Origin: Verrucomicrobiales bacterium
GTDB lineage: Bacteria; Verrucomicrobiota; Verrucomicrobiia; Verrucomicrobiales; DEV007
Assembly: GCA_007123695.1 (NCBI GenBank)
Contig: SLGN01000613.1
Coordinates: 1 to 12,874 of the forward strand
DNA length: 12,874 nucleotides
Direction: 5' to 3'
A model generated the notes under the pieces. That model did not search any database. It was not told where the DNA came from and saw only the letters and a program-made list of their open reading frames with translations. Position 1 is the first letter of the stretch, and each line of letters begins with the position of its first letter. Shown one piece after another: positions 7,829-12,874 of the stretch. The translations under genes were made by a program, and so were the position numbers.

Positions 7829-10714
7829 TCAGTCGAGGTAGAGGAAGGCGGCGGAGTTGAGCAGCGCGTGGCAGTAGGTCTCGAGCGCGCGGGCGTCGTC
7901 GCCCGACCACTCCGCCGCGAGCTGCGCGAGGGCTTCCTCGCCGGTGGCGCTCTCTCCGGGGGTGGGCGGGCGGCCCATGGCGAGGCGGTGCGCGGCGGCG
8001 ACGCGGGCGGCGAGCGGATCGCCGCCCGATCCTTCGGCGAGCGCCTCGACCCGTTCCGCCATGGAGGCGGCGAGTTCGCGCACCCGGGCGTTGTTCAGCA
8101 GGTAGAGCGCCTGGGGCGAGACGGTGGAGACGGAGCGATCGACGCAGTTCGGCGCCATTTCGGGGTAGTCGAAGGTCTCCAGCAGCGTCGGCATCTCGGT
8201 GCGGCGGTGCCGGGCGTAGAGGGATCTGCGCCAGCGGCCGTCTTCGCCCGGCTTCACGAGGACGAGCCCGTCGCGGTCGACCGAGACGGGGTCGGGCGGC
8301 CCTCCGGCGCGGGGGTCGAGCCGGCCCGAGACGGCGAGAAGGGCGTCGTGGAGCCGCTCGGCCTCGAGCCGACGGAGGTTCATCCGGGAAAAGAGCCGGT
8401 TTTCGGGATCCTTGGCGAGCCGTTCCTCGTCGATCCGGCTCGTCTGCCGATAGGTCCGCGAATTCATCACGGTCCGGTGCAGCTCCTTGATGCTCCAGCC
8501 GCGCTCGACGAACTCGACCGCGAGCCAGTCGAGCAGTTCGGGATGGCTCGGCCGTTCGCCCTGGTTGCCGAAATTCTCCAGGCTGCTCACGATCCCGGCG
8601 CCGAAATGGTGGTGCCAGACCCGGTTGACCATGACCCGCGCGGTGAGGGGGTGGTCGGGGCGCACGAGCCATTTCGCGAAGGCGAGGCGGCGGCCCGTCT
8701 TGGCGGTGCCTCCGGGGAAGGGAGGTTCGGGGGCGAAGACCTCCTTGCCGTCGGTGAGCGCGGCGGGCACTCCGGGTCCGACGAGGCGGCCCGGCTTGTC
8801 GTGCTCGCCCCGCCGCAGGATGTAGGTGGGCGAGGGATCGCCGCGGTCCCAGAGGGCGCGGATCGAGGGGCCGGGCTCGAGCCGGGCGCGCAGCCAGCCG
8901 ATGCGGTCGCCGATTTCGGCAACCCGGCTGCGGGCGGCGAGGACGGCTTCGGGCTGACTCTCGTCGGGCAGGATGTCGGCGTCGCGGAATCTCTCGACGA
9001 GACGAGCCTGGTGCAGGCTGCGGGTGTTGGCGGCCTTGCGCAGCGCGACGAGAGTCTCCGCCTGCTCCTCGTCGGAGATGCCGGGGTAGTGGCTGCGCAG
9101 CACCTCGCGCTTCGCCTCGGCCTCGGCGGCGGCGAGCTCCTTGACGAGGGCCGAGAGCTCCTTCTCCAGCGGGGGGTTGGTCGCGGCGATGCGGTCGAGT
9201 TGCTCCGGCGTGGCCGCCTCGATCTCCCGGTTTTTGAAGCTGAGCCAATCGTGCTCGTCGAGAGCGCCCTGGAAGACGGCCTTGAGCCGGTAGTAGTCGC
9301 GCTGCGGGATGGGGTCGTACTTGTGGGTGTGGCAGCGGGCGCATTCGAGAGTCAATCCCATCACGCCCGACCCGAGCACCTGGATGGCGTCGTAGATCAC
9401 CCCGAGCCGGTCTTCCGCGAAGTTCATCGTGCGCGATCCGGTCTGGTCGACGCCCATGCGGAGAAAGCCGGTGGCGACGAGGTTTTCGACCATTTCTTCG
9501 GTCACCGCAGGCGCCTCGGCATGGTCGAGCAGCTCGTCGCCGGCGAGCTGCTCCACGAGGAAGCAGTCGTAGGGCTTGTCGTCGTTGAAGGCGGCCACGA
9601 CGTAGTCGCGGTACTTCCAAGCCGTCTCGCGGACCGGATCGATTTGGAGACCGCCCTCGCTGTCGGCGTATCCGGCCACGTCGAGCCAGACCCGGCCCCA
9701 GCGCTCGCCGTAGTGGGGCGACTCGAGAAGGGCGTCGACCATCTCGGCAAACCAATTCTCGCCGGGATGGGCCAGCCAATAGTCGAGTTCCTCGGGCGCG
9801 GGGGGCAGCCCGACGAGATCGAACCACGCCCGGCGCACGAGGGTGGCGCGGTCGGCTTCGGGGGCGAATCCGAGACCGGCGGAGGACAGGGCCGCGCCGA
9901 TGAAGTCGTCGACCGAGCCGCCCGATTCGGGACGCTGCGGCGGTCGGAAGGACCAATGGAGGCGGTCCTCGTCGGAAACGAGGGGGTCCGGCTGTCCCGT
10001 GGCCACGTCGGGGGCGATCTCCTGCTCGGGCGCGCCGGCGGCGATCCATTCGCGCAGCAGGGCGACTTCGTGGGAAGGCGGGCGCTTCACAAAGAACTTC
10101 AGCAACAGGGGCTGGGGCGGGCAGGCCTCGCTCTCGATGCGCTGGATCATGGGGCTGCCGTCGGGATCACCCGCGACGAAGGCGGGACCGCCGTCGCCAC
10201 CCGCCCGCATCGCCGCCGCCGTGCGCAGATCGAGGCCTCCATCCTGCCGCTGCGCGCCGTGGCAGGCGGCGCAGCGCAGCAGCATCACGGGGATCACGTC
10301 GTGTTGGTGCGGAGGCGCCTTCGTCAGGGCGGGGGCGGCCTCGCGGAAGGCGGCCCCGCCGGCGATCCATTCGCGGATCGTCTCGACCTGCTCGTGGGAA
10401 AGCGGTCCGCCCTTCTTCGGCATCTCGCCGCGGTGGACCATCTCGTAGAGGTGGCTCTTTTCCGGATCACCCGGGACGAAGACCGGGCCCGACTCGCCGC
10501 CTTCGCGCAACCCTGCGGCGGAGGAAAGGTCGAGCTCGCCCCGCCGGGTCGAGGGGTTGTGGCAATCGACGCAGCGGGACTGGAGGAGGGAGGCGACGTC
10601 GTCCTCGAAAACCGGCGCGGCCGGCGACGGGCAGACCGCGAGGGCATGGAGGAGCAACACGAGGAGGAAGCCCCGCCGCACCCGCGATCGATCCATGCCG
10701 TTCCTTTTTTCCAT
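7829..10714 (-). CDS. Secreted PSCyt1-DUF1549-DUF1553 (PSD1) protein with two haem-type domains
   Basis: A 961-residue exported protein of a type characteristic of Planctomycetes and Verrucomicrobia; its function is unknown, though cytochrome-like domains suggest redox chemistry outside the cytoplasm. A signal peptide spans about 15-33 (FLLVLLLHALAV..AAP). Two PSCyt1-like domains follow in tandem: CVDCH (48-52) with M98 in GEMPKKG, and CAACH (148-152), where the position matching M98 is C198 (EACPPQP). Next is DUF1549 (about 265-480), which includes WLDVAGYADS and the third CxxCH, CARCHTHKYDPIPQRDYY (458-475). A charged, probably helical insertion (about 505-615) precedes DUF1553 (about 674-940), with RLAFAKWLVRPDHPLTARVMVNRVW split between them, RTYRQTSR (753-760), and SPQALYLLNN. 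Two starts are possible: ATG 10714 (preceded by AGAGG at 6 nt) and ATG 10696 (preceded by AAAAGGA at 5 nt); both give an intact signal peptide. The DUF1501 gene begins 15 nt after the stop, so the pair is surely cotranscribed. Confidence 0.93.
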   Translation of the reverse strand: MEKRNGMDRSRVRRGFLLVLLLHALAVCPSPAAPVFEDDVASLLQSRCVDCHNPSTRRGELDLSSAAGLREGGESGPVFVPGDPEKSHLYEMVHRGEMPKKGGPLSHEQVETIREWIAGGAAFREAAPALTKAPPHQHDVIPVMLLRCAACHGAQRQDGGLDLRTAAAMRAGGDGGPAFVAGDPDGSPMIQRIESEACPPQPLLLKFFVKRPPSHEVALLREWIAAGAPEQEIAPDVATGQPDPLVSDEDRLHWSFRPPQRPESGGSVDDFIGAALSSAGLGFAPEADRATLVRRAWFDLVGLPPAPEELDYWLAHPGENWFAEMVDALLESPHYGERWGRVWLDVAGYADSEGGLQIDPVRETAWKYRDYVVAAFNDDKPYDCFLVEQLAGDELLDHAEAPAVTEEMVENLVATGFLRMGVDQTGSRTMNFAEDRLGVIYDAIQVLGSGVMGLTLECARCHTHKYDPIPQRDYYRLKAVFQGALDEHDWLSFKNREIEAATPEQLDRIAATNPPLEKELSALVKELAAAEAEAKREVLRSHYPGISDEEQAETLVALRKAANTRSLHQARLVERFRDADILPDESQPEAVLAARSRVAEIGDRIGWLRARLEPGPSIRALWDRGDPSPTYILRRGEHDKPGRLVGPGVPAALTDGKEVFAPEPPFPGGTAKTGRRLAFAKWLVRPDHPLTARVMVNRVWHHHFGAGIVSSLENFGNQGERPSHPELLDWLAVEFVERGWSIKELHRTVMNSRTYRQTSRIDEERLAKDPENRLFSRMNLRRLEAERLHDALLAVSGRLDPRAGGPPDPVSVDRDGLVLVKPGEDGRWRRSLYARHRRTEMPTLLETFDYPEMAPNCVDRSVSTVSPQALYLLNNARVRELAASMAERVEALAEGSGGDPLAARVAAAHRLAMGRPPTPGESATGEEALAQLAAEWSGDDARALETYCHALLNSAAFLYLD

Positions 10715-10732
10715 TCGCTGCCTCTTACTATA
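10696..10732 (-). promoter_or_regulatory. Possible -10 element and two ribosome sites at the PSCyt1/DUF1553 start
   Basis: On the minus strand TATAGT (10727-10732) lies 12 nt before ATG 10714, with no convincing -35 upstream. If it is a -10, transcription would begin near 10720, leaving almost no leader for ATG 10714 but about 23 nt for ATG 10696, which has its own AAAAAAGGA site. That would favour the shorter protein. If the gene is instead read through from the transporter, the AGAGG before ATG 10714 serves equally well. Confidence 0.3.
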
Positions 10733-10795
10733 GCGGATTTTGGCCCAAAGGGGCGTGCCGCCGCAGGCGCATTCGTGCGAGAGGCGCGGCGCCCC

Positions 10796-12355
10796 CTACC
10801 TCGCCCATTCCGGGAAGACTCCGGGCTCGATCCCGAAGACGAGCGGTCCAAGCAGCAGGAAGAGTGCCGAGATCACGGCGATGCCGACGAGATTCAGGAT
10901 CAGGCCGGCGCGGACCATGTCGCCGACGCGCAGCCGCCCGCTGGCGAAGACGATGGCGTTGGGCGGCGTGGCCACCGGCATCATGAAGGCGCACGAAGCC
11001 GAAAGCGTCGCCGGCACCATGAGCAGGAGGGGATGGATGCCCGCCGCCTTCGCGACCGAGGCGAGCAGCGGCAGGACCGTCTCGACGGTGGCGGCGTTCG
11101 ACGTGAACTCGGTCAGGAAGGTCAGCACCGCGCAGACCGACGCGACCAGCAGCGGCGTTGGCGATTCCTCCAATCCGGCGAAGCGTGCCCCGGCCCAGTC
11201 CGAGAGGCCCGAACTCTGGAAGCCCTCGGCGAGTGCGAAGCCGCCCCCGAAGAGCAGGATGATGCCCCATGGCACCTTGGCGAAAACCGAGCCGTCGAGC
11301 AGCGTCGCGTGCGCGCCGGTTCCGTCCCCGCGCGAGCGGGCCGGGATCAGGAACAGCAGCAGGGCCATGGCCACGGCGACCGTGCCGTCGTCGAGCAGGC
11401 CGCCGGTGGACAGCAGCGAGGACCATCCGGGCAAGGAGAGCGAACCCGCCGAGAGCGGCGCGCGGAAAGTCCAGAGCAAGGCCATCGCCGCGAAGACGGC
11501 GGCGACCGCTTTTTCCTCGAAAGCCATCGGGCCGAGGCGGCGGCGCTCTTCCGCGACGAGGTCGGGAGGCAGGGCCAGGCCGGACGGGCTGCGGAAGCAG
11601 ACCCACGCGAGCAGCACCCAGGCGAGCAGCAGCATGACGAGGCTGATTGGCAGCGCCATCACCATCCAGCGCCCGAAGGAAAGCGATTCGCCGGCGGCGG
11701 CGGCGCCGGGAAAGCTGATTTCGAAGATGCGCGAGAGGGCCAGGTTAGGCGGCGTGCCCACGAGCGTGGCGAAGCCGCCGATGCTGGCGGCGTAGGCGAT
11801 GCCGAGGAGAAGGGCGGCGGCGAGCTTGCGAGCGTCGTCCTTGCCGGAGGATTCCTCGATCTGGCGGATCACGGCGAGGGCGATCGCCAGCATCATGATC
11901 GCGGTGGCGGTGTTCGAGATCCACATCGAGAGCACCGCCGTGGCGAGCATGAACCCGAGGACGAGCCGTGGTGGATCGCTGCCGATGGACGCGACGACGG
12001 CCAGGGCGATGCGCCGGTGCAGGTTCCATCGCTCCATCGCCAGCGCGACGAGGAAGCCGCCGAGGAAGAGGAAGATGACGCTGTTGACGTAGACCGGTGC
12101 GACCTCCGCGCCCTTCATCAGGCCCATCGACGGAAAGAGCACCAGCGGCACGAGAGCCGTCGCCGCCAGGGGGATGGCATCGGTGATCCACCAGACCGCC
12201 ATCAGCACGGCCACCGCCGCCATGCGCTCGTCGTGGGGAGTCGAAGGATCGAGTTCGAGACCGAAAAGGGCGGTAAAGAACCCGACGATCCCCACCCAAA
12301 AACCCGCCCGGCGGAGAAGCGGGCTGCGCGACGAGGAGGCGGCGGGATGGCTCAT
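10796..12355 (-). CDS. DASS/SLC13-family anion (dicarboxylate or sulfate) transporter
   Basis: A 519-residue inner-membrane carrier of the divalent anion:sodium symporter family (SLC13/CitT/INDY type), which takes up dicarboxylates, citrate or sulfate. It is highly hydrophobic with around a dozen membrane segments. The two inverted halves each carry the paired substrate and sodium motifs: SNT (147-149, in MWISNTATAIMM) with GTPPN (200-204) in the first half, and SNA (419-421, in EFTSNAAT) with ATPPN (462-466) in the second. The helix FGGGFALAEGFQSSGLS (369-385) is typical of the family. The second SNT motif is SNA, as some members vary here. The TPPN type in both halves resembles bacterial dicarboxylate carriers more than mammalian citrate carriers (GTGPN), but substrate assignment is inference. 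The start at 12355 has no clear Shine-Dalgarno. It is 80 nt upstream of the PSCyt1/DUF1553 gene in the same direction and may belong to the same transcript. Confidence 0.92.
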   Translation of the reverse strand: MSHPAASSSRSPLLRRAGFWVGIVGFFTALFGLELDPSTPHDERMAAVAVLMAVWWITDAIPLAATALVPLVLFPSMGLMKGAEVAPVYVNSVIFLFLGGFLVALAMERWNLHRRIALAVVASIGSDPPRLVLGFMLATAVLSMWISNTATAIMMLAIALAVIRQIEESSGKDDARKLAAALLLGIAYAASIGGFATLVGTPPNLALSRIFEISFPGAAAAGESLSFGRWMVMALPISLVMLLLAWVLLAWVCFRSPSGLALPPDLVAEERRRLGPMAFEEKAVAAVFAAMALLWTFRAPLSAGSLSLPGWSSLLSTGGLLDDGTVAVAMALLLFLIPARSRGDGTGAHATLLDGSVFAKVPWGIILLFGGGFALAEGFQSSGLSDWAGARFAGLEESPTPLLVASVCAVLTFLTEFTSNAATVETVLPLLASVAKAAGIHPLLLMVPATLSASCAFMMPVATPPNAIVFASGRLRVGDMVRAGLILNLVGIAVISALFLLLGPLVFGIEPGVFPEWAR

Positions 12356-12600
12356 GGAAACAGGGACCGGCTACCGTTGGCAAGATTGCCTCGGAGGGAG
12401 AGCAAAGAGAGCAGAGAACCCGGTTCCGGGTCGAGCCATTTCCCTAGCGGAAAAGAGAATCGGGTAGATCCGCACCGTTCGCATCGCCGCAGTAAACCAC
12501 AGAAACTTGAAGCCATCAAAGCAGACCGCAGAACGGTTGGACTGCGGCAGCACCAGGCATCCAACTGAATAACAACCAGGTTAATAATATTTTTCTGAAA
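12356..12600. other. Non-coding upstream region of the transporter, degenerate repeats and AT-rich patch
   Basis: No gene is supported here. The segment is clearly lower in GC than the genes and contains purine-rich stretches such as GGGAGAGCAAAGAGAGCAGAG (split over 12395-12416) and AACCACAGAAACTTGAAGCC (12495-12514), which resemble degenerate dispersed intergenic repeats seen in some GC-rich environmental bacteria; that resemblance is from memory and unverified. Positions about 12567-12600 form an AT-rich block. The 87-codon minus-strand frame that crosses this region has no recognisable protein features and runs into the transporter start. Confidence 0.5.
12491..12519 (-). promoter_or_regulatory. 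Possible sigma70-type promoter of the transporter gene
   Basis: On the minus strand TTGATG (12514-12519) and TTTACT (12491-12496) are separated by exactly 17 bp, each matching 4 of 6 consensus bases. The site lies about 136 nt before the transporter ATG at 12355, in lower-GC sequence with an AT-rich block just upstream (12567-12600). This is a weak but best available candidate for the first promoter of the gene cluster. Confidence 0.3.
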
Positions 12601-12648
12601 TCTGTCGATGCTCATCGAGGCGATGGCTTCATCTGGGCCTGTCCTGCG

Positions 12649-12855
12649 TTGCTACCACTGCGGCGTATGTTGGTCGGTCGGCGCTTCAGTGTCGTCGGGG
12701 TATGTCTTTCGGCGTCACCTCCCGTAAAGCTCCGGTCGCTGGAAGGTCTGCACCTTGGGTCGATTCTCTCGACCGGGGTCAACCAGCTCGTGACGACCGA
12801 CCTCGGAATGCGCCGGGCGGCAGCATGCCCCGGGATCGCGTTGGTCGATGCCTGA
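12649..12855 (+). pseudogene. Decayed C-terminal remnant of a PIN-domain (VapC-like) ribonuclease gene
   Basis: The only plus-strand coding trace in the window. From about 12715 to the TGA at 12853-12855 the frame reads SPPVKLRSLEGLHLGSIL, then STGVNQLVTTDLGMRRAA and ends PGIALVDA. This matches the end of PIN-domain toxins, where LRSLDALHLASAL.LG is followed by FVT.D.R...AA...GI.V, including the acidic residue after RSL (E) and the Asp of TTD. PIN toxins are Mg-dependent RNases of VapBC modules. The N-terminal half with the first catalytic Asp and the conserved Glu is absent: upstream in-frame sequence back to 12601 shows no PIN features, and there is no ATG with a ribosome site (the frame would need TTG 12649). 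No antitoxin gene is visible. I read it as a truncated, inactive remnant. The homology call is by eye from a short stretch. Confidence 0.55.
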
Positions 12856-12874
12856 TCGGGAGAATCAGGGAAAA

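Noticed and set aside
6363..10049. A long N-terminal extension of the amidohydrolase frame (1529 codons in all)
   Set aside because: The extension is out of frame across the DUF1501 and DUF1553 genes and is Arg/Pro/Ala-rich; the ATG at 6362 with the Tat-like signal and ATGA overlap is the real start.
6446..12568. A 2040-codon open frame on the plus strand
   Set aside because: It is antisense to the DUF1501, PSCyt1/DUF1553 and transporter genes, crosses their boundaries, and its translation is a low-complexity Gly/Glu/Val/Ala-rich string without domains. Long antisense frames arise from strong GC bias at third codon positions.
12352..12615. An 87-codon minus-strand frame upstream of the transporter
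   Set aside because: No domain, signal peptide or ribosome site; it lies in degenerate intergenic sequence and runs into the transporter start.
12851..12869. Hairpin CCTGAT/ATCAGG after the PIN remnant as a terminator
   Set aside because: Only 6 bp of stem with a 7-nt loop, followed by GAAAA rather than a T run on the plus strand.

Overview
The window is GC-rich and comes from a member of the PVC superphylum, most likely Verrucomicrobia, with Planctomycetes second. Three things point there: a double-length UvrA, a type I know from Chlamydiae and relatives; a PSCyt1/DUF1549/DUF1553 protein followed directly by a DUF1501 protein, a pairing typical of Planctomycetes and Verrucomicrobia; and a secreted sulfatase with a formylglycine signature. 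This placement rests on gene content, not on a database search.

Layout. All intact genes lie on the minus strand, so transcription runs from high to low coordinates. A 519-bp stretch (12356-12874) at the right end holds degenerate, partly AT-rich spacer and, on the plus strand, what looks like the decayed C-terminal end of a PIN-domain (VapC-like) gene. Next come a DASS/SLC13 anion transporter (10796-12355), a secreted protein with two haem-type domains plus DUF1549 and DUF1553 (7829-10714), a Tat-type DUF1501 protein (6359-7813), a Tat-type amidohydrolase-fold protein overlapping it by ATGA (5460-6362), a secreted sulfatase (3851-5353), and the first 1261 codons of a fused tandem UvrA (1-3783), which runs off the left edge.

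How they fit together. The PSCyt/DUF1501/amidohydrolase trio is tightly spaced (15-nt gap, then a 4-nt overlap) and is probably one operon. The transporter upstream (80-nt gap) and the sulfatase downstream (106-nt gap) may be cotranscribed or have their own promoters. A reasonable but unproven reading is a module for exported processing of a sulfated or carboxylated organic compound, with uptake of a small dicarboxylate-like product. UvrA is a DNA-repair gene and probably only a neighbour.

Points of most interest: the heptanucleotide-periodic inverted arrays exactly at the junction between the two UvrA modules; loss of one zinc-ligand pair in UvrA unit 1 and apparently in unit 2; an amidohydrolase-fold protein without the usual HxH metal motif; a second haem domain whose expected axial Met is Cys; and the PIN-domain remnant.
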